The translations under genes were made by a program, and so were the position numbers. A DNA stretch of 61,292 nt, taken from contig NZ_JAAIMM010000021.1 in assembly GCF_013300725.1 (NCBI RefSeq), positions 1-61,292 on the forward strand, in the 5' to 3' direction. Below, in pieces: positions 7,127-15,929 of the stretch. The notes beneath the pieces are model-generated. The model saw nothing but the letters and a program-made list of their open reading frames with translations. It was not told the DNA's origin and did not search any database. This DNA is from Allocoprococcus comes (GTDB lineage: Bacteria; Bacillota; Clostridia; Lachnospirales; Lachnospiraceae). Numbering within the stretch: position 1 is the stretch's first letter; each line of letters begins with the position of its first letter.

Positions 7127-10100
7127 TGGGTTTTTCTATTACTTTTACACAATCTTCTCCGAAATAATTCGTCAATCTGCTCAAAATCCCAGGTTCTACC
7201 TGGATATTTGCGTTTTTAGGCAATCTTTTTACCGCTCTCTCCGCTTTGCAGAAGATTACAACCTGATCCTCGCCCTCACTTTCCGCGAGCATCCGGAACA
7301 GATTCTGCTCATCCTGAAGGTAACTCTGTTTGTCTGCATACTGGATCCACAGTTCTTTTTTCGTCATCTCAAACGGAATTACTTCCTCACAGATCAGCTT
7401 ACTTGCATTATCGTCCTCTTCCGATACGCGTCCGCGCACAAATACCTTGCTGTCCTCCTGCAGATACTGCTGGCTCTTCTCATAGCTCTGCGGGAAAATG
7501 ACAACCTCTACCGTTCCAAGAAGATCCTCTACGGTAATAAATGCCATCGTCTGATTCTTCTTTGTGTATTTGATCGTCTTTGATGTGATCATACCACCGA
7601 TGATCTCCCTTGACCCGTCACGCACTTTTGTCCGTCCGGTCTCTTCATCAAGCTGAAAATCCAATGTTGTTGCAGAAATACTCTTCCTCCATTTCTCTTC
7701 ATATTCTTCCAATGGATGTCCGCTGATATACACGCCGAGTACTTCTTTTTCAAATGCAAGCATCGTCTCCTTCTGGTATTCCCCCACATCCGGAAGCGTG
7801 ACCTCAAATTCTTTTTTCTGTTCGTCATCCACAATATCAAAGAGCGATATCTGTCCGGCAAGCGAATTTTTCTTGTTCTGCGCTACCTGATCCATGATCT
7901 GCACATAAATGATCATAAACTGCTTTCTGGTCCCTTTCAGGCTGTCAAATGCGCCGGATTTGATAAAGTTTTCTACCGCACGTTTATTGACTTCCTTACC
8001 GGAAAGCCGTTCCAGAAAATCCTTCAGATCACGAAACGTGCCATGCTCTTCTCTGTCCCGGATGATCTGCTCGATCACCGGTCTTCCGACCCCCTTGATC
8101 GCCGCAAGTCCGTAACGGATATTACCATTATCCACAGAAAAATCACCAACCCCACGATTGATATCCGGCGGCAGGATAGAAATTCCTATCTGTCGGCAAG
8201 TGTAAATGTATTCGGCAACCTTTCCCGGATTGTCGATGACAGAAGTCATAAGCGCTGCCATATATTCTACCGGATAATAATATTTCAGATACGCTGTCTG
8301 GTATGAGACAACCGCATAAGCTGCCGCATGTGATTTGTTAAACGCATACTTTGCAAAATCGATCATTTCATCATAGATCTTATTCGCAACCTTTTCATCG
8401 ATTCCATTTTTGACACAGCCCGGAATGCCTTCTTCCTCATTACCATATACAAAATTCTGACGCTCTCTCTGCATCACGTCGCCCTTTTTCTTACTCATGG
8501 CACGACGTACAAGGTCGCTTCGCCCAAGTGAATATCCGGCAAGGTCACGCACGATCTGCATAACCTGTTCCTGGTATACGATGCAGCCGTAGGTCGGTGC
8601 CAGGATCGGCTCTAACTGTGGGCATTCGTAAGTAATAAGCTCCGGATGGTTCTTTCCTTTGATATACTGCGGAATGAAATCCATCGGCCCCGGACGGTAA
8701 AGGGAAATTCCGGCGATGATGTCTTCCAGGCTCTGTGGGCGAAGCTCCTTCATGAAGCTCTTCATCCCTGCACTTTCTATCTGGAAAATACCGTCTGTCT
8801 TGCCGGTTCCGATATAGTCAAGTACTGCTTTATCATTATAATTTAATTCTTCTGTTACCAGCTTCACACCGGTACTTTTTTCAACCAGTCTGATCGCATC
8901 CTGGATGACGGTCAGGGTACGAAGCCCTAGGAAATCCATTTTCAGAAGTCCCAGTTCTTCCAGCGTAGTCATGGTAAACTGTGTGACCACATTATTGTCC
9001 GCTCCAAGTGCCAGCGGAACATATTCATCCACATCCTTCTGACTGATCACGACTCCCGCGGCATGCATGGATGTATGCCGTGGCAGACCTTCCAGTCTCT
9101 TTGACATATCGATCAGCTCTTTTACCTGCGGGTCTTCATCATAGAGCTTCTTCAGCTCATGGTTCATCTTCAAGGATTTATCCAGTGTAATATTCAGTTC
9201 TTTCGGAATCATCTTTGCAATTGAATCCACAAAGGCATAGGAAAGATCCATAACCCTTCCCACATCCCGCAGCACCCCGCGCGCCTGCAGTGTACCAAAG
9301 GTTACGATCTGCACCACCCGGTCTTTGCCGTATTTACGCACAACATAGTCAATGACCTCCTGCCTTCTTTCAAAGCAGAAGTCCACGTCGATATCGGGCA
9401 TGGACACACGTTCCGGATTCAGGAAACGCTCGAACAGCAGCTGATACCGGATCGGATCGATATTGGTGATCGCAAGTGTGTACGCCACAATGCTTCCCGC
9501 CGCAGATCCACGCCCAGGTCCAACCATGATTCCATTGCTTTTTGCAAAATGAATGAAATCCCATACAATAAGGAAGTAATCCACGTAACCCATGCTTTTG
9601 ATAACGCCCAATTCATAATTCAGACGCTCCACAAGAGCTGGATCCGGGTCTTCTCCATATCGTCTTTTCAGTCCGTCAAAACAGAGCTTATTCAAATATT
9701 CCCATGAGGTAAATCCTTCCGGCACATCGAATTTCGGAAGCTTTGTCACACCAAATTCAATCTCTACATGGCATCTGTCTGCAATCTTCTGTGTATTTTC
9801 CAGCGCCTCCGGTGCATATGGGAAAAGTTCTGCCATCTCTTCTTTGGACTTCACGTAGTACTGTCCGCCTTCATAGCGCATCCGATCCTCGTCTGCGAGC
9901 TTTTTCCCTGTCTGAAGACAAAGCAGGATATCATGTGGCTTTTCATCTTCTGCGTAGGTATAATGCACGTCATTGGTCGCCACAAGATCGATTCCGATCT
10001 CCTGCGACAGACGCATCAGCTGCTGGTTGACGGTGCGCTGCTCCGGAATCCCATGATCCTGCAGTTCCAGAAAAAAGTTGCCTTTCCCAAAAATCTGTTC

Positions 10101-10589
10101 ATAATGAAGCGCAGCCTTTTTTCCTTCTTCATACATCCCTCTCGCCAGATTCCTCTGTACCTCTCCGGCAAGACATGCACTGAGGGCAATGATTCCTTCG
10201 TGATAGGTCTCCAGAAGCTCATAATCTACTCTTGGCTTATAATAGTAACCTTCCGTAAATGCACGTGACACGATCTTCATCAGATTGGCGTAGCCCGTAT
10301 TATTCTCGGCAAGAAGTACCAGGTGATAATATCGGTCCTCATCGCGTCCTACGGCCGTTTTATCGAATCTGGATCCCGGTGCCACGTAGACTTCGCATCC
10401 CAGCACAGGATTGATTCCTGCCGCCCTTGCCGCCCTGTAGAAGTCAATGACGCCATACATAACACCATGATCTGTGATCGCCGCGGCTGTCATCCCCAGT
10501 TCTTTGACTCTGGCAACATATTCTTTAATTTTATTTGAACCGTCCAGAAGGCTGTATTCCGTATGGACGTGCAAATGCGCAAAATTCAT
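7110..10589 (-). CDS. dnaE: DNA polymerase III alpha subunit, DnaE type
   Basis: A 1,159-residue replicative polymerase subunit. The N-terminal PHP domain opens with HLHVHTEYSLLDG at residues 5-17. The catalytic palm carries MPDIDVDF with the two aspartates, and GPGRGSAAGS precedes it. A helix-hairpin-helix and an OB-fold follow (GGMITSKTIKYTKKNQ, VRGRVS). Length and lack of an internal proofreading exonuclease separate it from PolC. I start at the ATG giving MNFAHLHVH, with AAAAGGAG ten bases before it. The frame stays open another 61 codons, but that stretch translates the promoter and the palindromic element and is not coding. Confidence 0.97.
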   Translation of the reverse strand: MNFAHLHVHTEYSLLDGSNKIKEYVARVKELGMTAAAITDHGVMYGVIDFYRAARAAGINPVLGCEVYVAPGSRFDKTAVGRDEDRYYHLVLLAENNTGYANLMKIVSRAFTEGYYYKPRVDYELLETYHEGIIALSACLAGEVQRNLARGMYEEGKKAALHYEQIFGKGNFFLELQDHGIPEQRTVNQQLMRLSQEIGIDLVATNDVHYTYAEDEKPHDILLCLQTGKKLADEDRMRYEGGQYYVKSKEEMAELFPYAPEALENTQKIADRCHVEIEFGVTKLPKFDVPEGFTSWEYLNKLCFDGLKRRYGEDPDPALVERLNYELGVIKSMGYVDYFLIVWDFIHFAKSNGIMVGPGRGSAAGSIVAYTLAITNIDPIRYQLLFERFLNPERVSMPDIDVDFCFERRQEVIDYVVRKYGKDRVVQIVTFGTLQARGVLRDVGRVMDLSYAFVDSIAKMIPKELNITLDKSLKMNHELKKLYDEDPQVKELIDMSKRLEGLPRHTSMHAAGVVISQKDVDEYVPLALGADNNVVTQFTMTTLEELGLLKMDFLGLRTLTVIQDAIRLVEKSTGVKLVTEELNYNDKAVLDYIGTGKTDGIFQIESAGMKSFMKELRPQSLEDIIAGISLYRPGPMDFIPQYIKGKNHPELITYECPQLEPILAPTYGCIVYQEQVMQIVRDLAGYSLGRSDLVRRAMSKKKGDVMQRERQNFVYGNEEEGIPGCVKNGIDEKVANKIYDEMIDFAKYAFNKSHAAAYAVVSYQTAYLKYYYPVEYMAALMTSVIDNPGKVAEYIYTCRQIGISILPPDINRGVGDFSVDNGNIRYGLAAIKGVGRPVIEQIIRDREEHGTFRDLKDFLERLSGKEVNKRAVENFIKSGAFDSLKGTRKQFMIIYVQIMDQVAQNKKNSLAGQISLFDIVDDEQKKEFEVTLPDVGEYQKETMLAFEKEVLGVYISGHPLEEYEEKWRKSISATTLDFQLDEETGRTKVRDGSREIIGGMITSKTIKYTKKNQTMAFITVEDLLGTVEVVIFPQSYEKSQQYLQEDSKVFVRGRVSEEDDNASKLICEEVIPFEMTKKELWIQYADKQSYLQDEQNLFRMLAESEGEDQVVIFCKAERAVKRLPKNANIQVEPGILSRLTNYFGEDCVKVIEKPIEMKG

Positions 10590-10618
10590 ATTGTGTTCGC
10601 TCCTTTTCTCTGTGTTCC

Positions 10619-10647
10619 ATTCTAGCAGAAATGCGGGGGATTTCCAA
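10619..10647 (-). promoter_or_regulatory. dnaE promoter
   Basis: On the minus strand TTGGAA (10642-10647), a 17-base spacer and TAGAAT (10619-10624), about 30 bases before the start codon. The promoter abuts the palindromic element. Confidence 0.7.
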
Positions 10648-10678
10648 CTGGTGGAGGAAAATTTTGTTGGTTGGTGGC

Positions 10679-10836
10679 GGCGGATTTCCAAATATATGTA
10701 CTCCGGTTCCCCTCGGCAAAACATTCCGATGAACCCCCGAAAACGGGAATCGTGTTCAGCAATGGCTTCCACGATTCCTGGGTTTCATCTCCATTGCCTC
10801 GAAGGGAACCGGAGTACATATATTTGGAAATCCGCC
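10679..10836. repeat. Long palindromic element (MITE-like) upstream of dnaE
   Basis: Perfect 33-base inverted arms at 10679-10711 and 10804-10836 enclose a 92-base centre that itself folds: GGAATCGTG near 10745 pairs with CACGATTCC near 10770, and the segments between are partly complementary. Weaker symmetry appears to extend to about 10640 and 10880. No coding potential is convincing; short frames across it simply read the arms twice. It fits a miniature inverted-repeat element or a long hairpin. Its copy number elsewhere is unknown. Confidence 0.75.
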
Positions 10837-10950
10837 TGTTCAACGGTATCGAATGATTTTCTGGGGGTGTTGGAATCTTCTGAAAGAGAATTGATGGAAA
10901 CACAGATTATACTTAATTGTGCTGTCACAACCTTATTTATCCTCTAACGC

Positions 10951-10993
10951 AAAAATACCGCCGCATCAGACATATTTCCAATGCGACGATATT
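10951..10993 (-). terminator. Terminator of the Rpn-type nuclease gene (repeat copy 1)
   Basis: On the minus strand AATATCGTCGCAT pairs with ATGCGGCGGTATT through G-U pairs and is followed by a T-run. Nearly the same sequence recurs at 14122-14168. Confidence 0.75.
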
Positions 10994-11031
10994 CATCTTT
11001 TATTATAGCCAGTAACCAGTACGCCCTTCTC

Positions 11032-12117
11032 TTATCTGGATGACTCTTCTAACTGCTCCATCAGTTCCTGAATCTTTTCTTCTCTTTTTTTAAGAAGTTG
11101 ATTCATTTCTTCTATACGCTTTGCATCTTCATGGATGATCCTGCCTTGATCTTCAAGCTTTTTTTGCTGTCCTTTGATCTCTCTATTTTTGGCATCGATT
11201 TCTTTCTTTTGCCCTTCAAGCTCTTCCTGCATCTCATCGATCATATACCGTACTGTATTTTTATCCAATATCTCCAGCTCTTTCGAGAACATTTCCATCA
11301 TCCTTTCCACATTCTGGCACATGGTATATACTTCTTCATAAAGAGCCTTAAACTCCGGTATTTTTTCGACTAGCTGCATGATTCTCTCCGGATTATCTTC
11401 ACTTAGAAATAATAACCATTTTTCCAGATTATTCTCAATCTCTCCATCTTTATTTTGAATGACATCCCGGAAGATGTCAAGGCATATAAACGTGTATTTC
11501 TGAAGCAGATCTGCCTGGATTCCGGTATCGCTTTTCTGCTCCATATGATGGATATAAATCTGCTCTGAAAATTCATGATATTTCTTCTCACTTTTTTCAA
11601 ATAACACGATTGTATATACGTTCTTGACATCTTTATATGTAAAACTCTTTCCTTTTTCTTCCCGTAGTCGCTTATACTGCCGTAAAAGCAAATCAGCTGA
11701 ATAACACGCACTTCTCTGTCCTGAAAAGCGGTATCCCAGCTTCTGGATTTCCACATTTGCCAGACTTCCGTCCGTCAACTGTACCACCATGTCCATAATT
11801 AAAAGTGAATCCTCTGCTGCAATTCTCGCAGATTCATTTGGCAGCACATGCAGGATTTTCACTTTCTCCCCTATTGCTGCTGAAATAAACTCTTCCAGCC
11901 GCCTCGGTGCCGTCTCCGGATTCATAATCTGCTTAAAAAATGAATCATACAGTAATTTTACCCCTTTTACACCTGTACAAAAATCTAAAAATTCTTCCTT
12001 CTGTTTCTTTTCCCAGCTGTAAAAAACACTATGCATTTTTGTATTCCCATCAATCTCGTCCAGAATCGCCTGCCTGGTCTTTATCATTGGGAAATACTTC
12101 TGTAATTTCGTTCTCAT
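11032..12117 (-). CDS. Rpn family PD-(D/E)XK nuclease / putative transposase
   Basis: A 361-residue member of the recombination-promoting nuclease family. The nuclease core is visible at Asp109 (SLLIMDMVVQL) and Glu123-x-Gln125 (NVEIQK), the D...ExQ variant of the PD-(D/E)XK site, followed by a conserved block with RSACYSADLLLRQ and YTIVLFE. The C-terminal 75 residues are a long charged coiled coil. Characterised Rpn proteins are DNA endonucleases that stimulate RecA-independent recombination. These genes are often multi-copy. No terminal inverted repeats or target duplication mark it as a mobile unit here. The ATG has GGGAGGAAAT upstream. Confidence 0.88.
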   Translation of the reverse strand: MRTKLQKYFPMIKTRQAILDEIDGNTKMHSVFYSWEKKQKEEFLDFCTGVKGVKLLYDSFFKQIMNPETAPRRLEEFISAAIGEKVKILHVLPNESARIAAEDSLLIMDMVVQLTDGSLANVEIQKLGYRFSGQRSACYSADLLLRQYKRLREEKGKSFTYKDVKNVYTIVLFEKSEKKYHEFSEQIYIHHMEQKSDTGIQADLLQKYTFICLDIFRDVIQNKDGEIENNLEKWLLFLSEDNPERIMQLVEKIPEFKALYEEVYTMCQNVERMMEMFSKELEILDKNTVRYMIDEMQEELEGQKKEIDAKNREIKGQQKKLEDQGRIIHEDAKRIEEMNQLLKKREEKIQELMEQLEESSR

Positions 12118-12246
12118 ATATTTCCTCCCGCTACAATTTTTATCAGGAGCATTTTCAGATATGAGTTTCCATAAGCTGCTGGTTATATGACTATAATTTG
12201 ATTTTTAGATTTTCTATCGTTCTTTTTCTCCACATCTTGTTGCCTG

Positions 12247-12275
12247 ATTATAACATGGTCCCAGTCCGTCTTCAA
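12247..12275 (-). promoter_or_regulatory. Promoter of the Rpn-type nuclease gene
   Basis: On the minus strand TTGAAG (12270-12275), 17 bases, TATAAT (12247-12252). The leader to the start codon is about 120 bases and shows no recognised motif; the rest of 12118-12416 holds only this promoter and the next terminator. Confidence 0.7.
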
Positions 12276-12374
12276 TTAGCAAATGTTCTGAAAATAAAGA
12301 GGTCTGTTGATATCACAACCTCAAATAACAAAGGACTCAGAAATTTGAATCGCTCTCCCAAATACACACAATAA

Positions 12375-12415
12375 AAATATCCTGATAGCAGAACACTTCT
12401 ACCATCAGGATATTT
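12375..12415 (-). terminator. Terminator of the AGCS symporter gene
   Basis: On the minus strand AAATATCCTGAT pairs with ATCAGGATATTT directly after the stop codon, followed by a T-run. Confidence 0.8.
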
Positions 12416-12416
12416 C

Positions 12417-13823
12417 CTATGATTCTGTCGCTTTCACGCCAACAGAAACTTTTTTTATATTTGGTTTTGAAAAATACAGTTTTGTTTCCCCAATGATCAC
12501 TTTTCTAAGTGCAATAATTGCGATCAGATTTGGAATGATCATCAGCGCATTCGTGATATCTGCCAGGAGCCAGATTGGTTCCAGCGATAAAAACGGCGCC
12601 AGTGCAATCGCTGCAATGTAGATGATCTTATATGGTTTGATCCATTTTGTTGTGCCGGTCAGATAAACCAGGCAGCGTTCTCCGTAATAATTCCATCCCA
12701 AAATGGTGGTAAATGCAAAGAACATAATTCCTACTGCGATCAGATACTTTCCTATATTGTGCGGCAGACACATGTTATATGCCGCCGTAACAAGCGTACT
12801 TCCGTTCATATCCGAACTGTTCATCAGCCCACTACTGATGATAACCAGTCCTGTCATAGAACAGGTCAGAATCGTAGTAACAAACACACTTGTCATGGAA
12901 AGAAGCCCCTGTCTCACACCGGAGTTCGTCTTCGCTGCTGCTGCAACGATCGGTGAACTTCCAAGTCCTGCCTCATTTGTATAGACCCCTCTGGCAATCC
13001 CGGTTCTCATAACCGTCATAAACGTAATGACACCTGTTCCTGCAGTTCCTCCGATTACCGATTCTTTTGCAAATGCACAGGTAAAAATGGTCTTAAAAGC
13101 ATCCGGTACCGCCGCCCGGTTGATCACCAGCGCCACTACCGAGCCTCCAAGAAAAGTAAGCGCCATGATCGGCACCACAATTTCAGCAACCTTTGAAATA
13201 CTTTTAATTCCTCCGATCGTTACAACCGCAGTAAGTATCGTCACAATCACACCTGCTACAATGATCGGTATATGGAATGTCACATTGACAGATTCTGTGA
13301 TCGCATTTACCTGCGGAAACGTTCCGCAGCCAAATAATGCTGTACATATGCCAAACACAGAAAAGATTTTTGCAAGCCAAATAAACCTCTCTCCCATACC
13401 ATTTTGGATATAAAACATCGGTCCGCCAGCCATCTGGTTATTCTCGTCCGTCACTCGATATTTTACCGCTAAAAGACTTTCCGAATATTTCGTCACCATA
13501 CCAAGTATGGCTGAAATCCACATCCAGAATAACGATCCCGGTCCACCAATTCGAAGCGCCGTTGCAACTCCAACAATACTTCCTGTTCCTATATCTGCTG
13601 CCATCGTTGTACATAGCGTCGCAAATGCCGATACATCTCCTTCTCCGCTCCCGGTTCCACTTTCTTTTTCGAAGATGATCCTTACCGCACGTGGAAATTT
13701 TGTGATCTGCAGCCCTCTCAATTTGATAGTAAAGTAAAGCCCTGTACCGATCAGCAGCAACAATGTCGGAGGTCCCCATACATAACTTTGGATAGTCGTC
13801 AGCATCCCCATTAAATTACTCAT
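12417..13823 (-). CDS. Alanine/glycine:cation symporter (AGCS family)
   Basis: A 468-residue integral membrane transporter that takes up alanine or glycine with sodium or protons. It has about 10-11 hydrophobic segments. The family signature region is clear: ALCTTMAADIGTGSIVGVATA near 67-87, GGPMFYIQNGMG, and TGVITFMTVMRTGIARGVYTNEAGLGSSP, the most conserved AGCS stretch. Length is usual for AlsT/DagA relatives. The gene is monocistronic. Whether alanine or glycine is preferred cannot be told; no glycine riboswitch is visible in the leader. Confidence 0.95.
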   Translation of the reverse strand: MSNLMGMLTTIQSYVWGPPTLLLLIGTGLYFTIKLRGLQITKFPRAVRIIFEKESGTGSGEGDVSAFATLCTTMAADIGTGSIVGVATALRIGGPGSLFWMWISAILGMVTKYSESLLAVKYRVTDENNQMAGGPMFYIQNGMGERFIWLAKIFSVFGICTALFGCGTFPQVNAITESVNVTFHIPIIVAGVIVTILTAVVTIGGIKSISKVAEIVVPIMALTFLGGSVVALVINRAAVPDAFKTIFTCAFAKESVIGGTAGTGVITFMTVMRTGIARGVYTNEAGLGSSPIVAAAAKTNSGVRQGLLSMTSVFVTTILTCSMTGLVIISSGLMNSSDMNGSTLVTAAYNMCLPHNIGKYLIAVGIMFFAFTTILGWNYYGERCLVYLTGTTKWIKPYKIIYIAAIALAPFLSLEPIWLLADITNALMIIPNLIAIIALRKVIIGETKLYFSKPNIKKVSVGVKATES

Positions 13824-13997
13824 TTCACTTCTCCTTCGCCTCTGTTATTGTTTTCCATCCATATTTTTTTTACGATAATCTTTTCCCCACTAGATTGTTT
13901 TCTTCACCTTCTTAATCAACTTGATTTTTTAAAAAAAGCTCTCTTCGTTCGTAAAATTGTTCATTTTTCTTATTTCCGCTTCGCTTTCTTTATGCAT

Positions 13998-14026
13998 ATT
14001 ATACATAACATTCTTTTCCATGACAA
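13998..14026 (-). promoter_or_regulatory. Promoter of the AGCS symporter gene
   Basis: On the minus strand TTGTCA (14021-14026), 17 bases, TATAAT (13998-14003). The transcript would have a purine-rich leader of about 170 bases with no recognised riboswitch. Bases 14027-14121 are AT-rich without a visible feature. Confidence 0.75.
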
Positions 14027-14121
14027 ATCAATTCTTTTTCTTTATAATAGAATTTTTTAATATTTAATGAACATTCATTCTCTTTAAGTGATATGATACT
14101 GTATTTTTGATAGAATTTCTC

Positions 14122-14168
14122 AAAAAAATACCGCCGCATCAGATCTCATTTCCAATGCGACGGTATTT
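14122..14168 (-). terminator. Terminator of the peptidase operon (repeat copy 2)
   Basis: On the minus strand ATACCGTCGCAT pairs with ATGCGGCGGTAT and is followed by seven T residues, just after the pcp stop. Stem and part of the loop match the terminator at 10951-10993. Confidence 0.85.
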
Positions 14169-14180
14169 CCTATTTACATA

Positions 14181-14825
14181 TTAATGGGTAGTTCCCATAG
14201 CCTCTTTTACATCTTCTGTATTATTCACTACAGCTTCAATACAGTATTCCAGAGACTTTGCGATGGTCTCAAGCGGCATGCTTGCCATTCCGTTCGCTTT
14301 ATCTACAACCTGTTCGCATGCGAATGGAACATGGATAAATCCGGCACGGATGTTGGTGTATTTGGTTGCACACATATGCAGTACATTGTACATTACACAG
14401 TTGCATACGTAGGTTCCTGCTGTAAAAGATACATGGCATGGAAGTCCGTGAGCACGTACATTCTGAACCATTGCATTTACCGGAATTGTTGCAAAGTATC
14501 CGGTTGGACCGTCTGCCTGAAGTGGCTCATCAAGTGGCTGGTCACCTGCATTGTCCGGAATCCGGGCATCTGCAAGGTTGATTCCTACTTTTTCTACCGT
14601 TACGCAGGAACGTCCGCCTGCCTGACCTACGTTGATCACTATATCCGGGTTATGTTCCTTGATCGCTGCTTCAACTGCCGGTGCACTTTTCTTGAATTCT
14701 GTAGGGATCTCTACATATACGATCTCTGCTCCCGCAATTGTTGACGGAAGAAGCTTGATTGCCTCGAATGCCGGATTTACACTTTCTCCCCCAAATGGAT
14801 CAAATCCTGTTAATAAAACCTTCAT
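14181..14825 (-). CDS. pcp: Pyroglutamyl-peptidase I
   Basis: A 214-residue cytoplasmic cysteine peptidase (C15) that removes N-terminal pyroglutamate from peptides. MKVLLTGFDPFGG is the family start, GQAGGR marks the glutamate region, FTAGTYVCN holds the catalytic Cys, and GFIHVPF holds the catalytic His. The start has GGAGGAAATTAAC before it; an open frame 36 codons upstream reads the preceding gene's end and is not used. It is the last gene of a five-gene run with an M14 peptidase, two DUF969/DUF979 membrane proteins and an M29 aminopeptidase, ending in a strong terminator. Confidence 0.97.
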   Translation of the reverse strand: MKVLLTGFDPFGGESVNPAFEAIKLLPSTIAGAEIVYVEIPTEFKKSAPAVEAAIKEHNPDIVINVGQAGGRSCVTVEKVGINLADARIPDNAGDQPLDEPLQADGPTGYFATIPVNAMVQNVRAHGLPCHVSFTAGTYVCNCVMYNVLHMCATKYTNIRAGFIHVPFACEQVVDKANGMASMPLETIAKSLEYCIEAVVNNTEDVKEAMGTTH

Positions 14826-14848
14826 GTTAATTTCCTCCTTTATATCTC

Positions 14849-15838
14849 TTAGTATAACACAGGCTCCGGGATAATAACCTTCCCCTGCTGCATGATCTGT
14901 CTGTTGTCCGTGTAAATATCCGGTTCCATACATACCAGATCAAAATGCCCTTTGGCGTTCTGAATACCTCCAAGAGCAATATTACGCCCAAGTCCTACAT
15001 GGAATGTCCCATAAGCGGATTCATCCTCAATATAACAGTTTCCAAGGCACTGCGAGCATGAATTTAATCCGATCCCGAGCTCCCCTGCAATATAGATCCG
15101 GGGATCCTGATAATCTTCCATATATTTTTTCAACCGAATTCCGGTCGGTGTCTCTTCAATCTCCGTAATCCGTCCGCCTTTAAATAAAATCCTTGTCGGT
15201 TCCTCTGCGCGACCAATATATCCGAGAGAACCGTCAAGCACCATCACCCCTTCTGTCTTTGTCTCCTCGATCGGAACATAGACCTCAATACTGGAAGAAG
15301 AATATCCCTTTCCATCCTTCAGAACTCCGTTAAAAAATCCCGGATCTCTGCCCACTTTGCAGAACATCATATCCGTTCCTGCCGGAGTTGTCACACGGAC
15401 TTTTTCTGAATACTTGAGATATTTGATAAATGCCTTTGCCATCAGCCGGCTCTTCTTCGTATCCATCGTCAGAAAATCGTATTCCAGAAAAGATCTTCCG
15501 TCATTGGTTGCCAGTGGCAGGGACAGGAATTTCTTGTGTTTCTGTATCGCACGCTTTGCGGCTTTCGTTGTCACCAGCGAATACTCTGTCGCCGCGATAA
15601 TTGCCGTATAAGGATCGAAAACTGCTTCATTATCATCAAAAAAGATTCCCACATGACGCCCCTTGTTCTCGACAAGCAGCGTATTCACTGACCGTGCTTT
15701 TCCGGAAGCCTCTTTTTCCATTGCTTTTGCTTCTGCAAGATATTCCTTCGATGTCACGATCAGTACTTTGTCCCACGCCCTTACTTTTACCCATTCGTGA
15801 ATAATGATCCGGGCCCCCCGTTCCATATTCGGTGTCAT
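14849..15838 (-). CDS. M29-like aminopeptidase (aminopeptidase T family)
   Basis: A 329-residue cytoplasmic metallo-aminopeptidase of the leucyl aminopeptidase/aminopeptidase T group. The conserved C-terminal half shows ELGIGLN, then ESAYGTFHVGLGRN and HFDLVC, which provide the likely metal-binding Glu and His residues. The N-terminal half is the Rossmann-like domain of this family. It would shorten peptides once imported. It lies 23 bases upstream of pcp and 91 bases downstream of the DUF979 gene, with a hairpin in that gap. The precise residue preference is unknown. Confidence 0.8.
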   Translation of the reverse strand: MTPNMERGARIIIHEWVKVRAWDKVLIVTSKEYLAEAKAMEKEASGKARSVNTLLVENKGRHVGIFFDDNEAVFDPYTAIIAATEYSLVTTKAAKRAIQKHKKFLSLPLATNDGRSFLEYDFLTMDTKKSRLMAKAFIKYLKYSEKVRVTTPAGTDMMFCKVGRDPGFFNGVLKDGKGYSSSSIEVYVPIEETKTEGVMVLDGSLGYIGRAEEPTRILFKGGRITEIEETPTGIRLKKYMEDYQDPRIYIAGELGIGLNSCSQCLGNCYIEDESAYGTFHVGLGRNIALGGIQNAKGHFDLVCMEPDIYTDNRQIMQQGKVIIPEPVLY

Positions 15839-15869
15839 ATGTTCCTCTTCTTTCTATCGCTTAAGGATT

Positions 15870-15914
15870 CTAAGGCCACCATTTCTCTGAAAAGTCAGAA
15901 AACGATGACCTTAG
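15870..15914 (-). other. Intra-operon stem-loop between DUF979 and the M29 gene
   Basis: On the minus strand CTAAGGTCATC pairs with GGTGGCCTTAG using two G-U pairs, around a 23-base loop that folds again. No T-run follows, so it is not a standard terminator. It could be a processing or stabilising element or a partial attenuator. Confidence 0.6.
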
Positions 15915-15929
15915 TTTCTCATATCTTAT

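Noticed and set aside
10590-10772. A 61-codon N-terminal extension of DnaE
   Set aside because: It reads through the promoter and one arm of the palindromic element, precedes the canonical PHP start and has no ribosome-binding site of its own.
10531-10947. Several short open frames on both strands over the dnaE upstream region
   Set aside because: They translate the palindrome arms in both directions, giving the same peptide twice, and lack ribosome sites.
11032-12117. Insertion sequence or transposon around the Rpn protein
   Set aside because: No terminal inverted repeats or target duplication at its borders; the gene has its own promoter and terminator.
13824-14000. Glycine riboswitch ahead of the AGCS symporter
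   Set aside because: The leader is purine-rich and lacks the conserved aptamer core.
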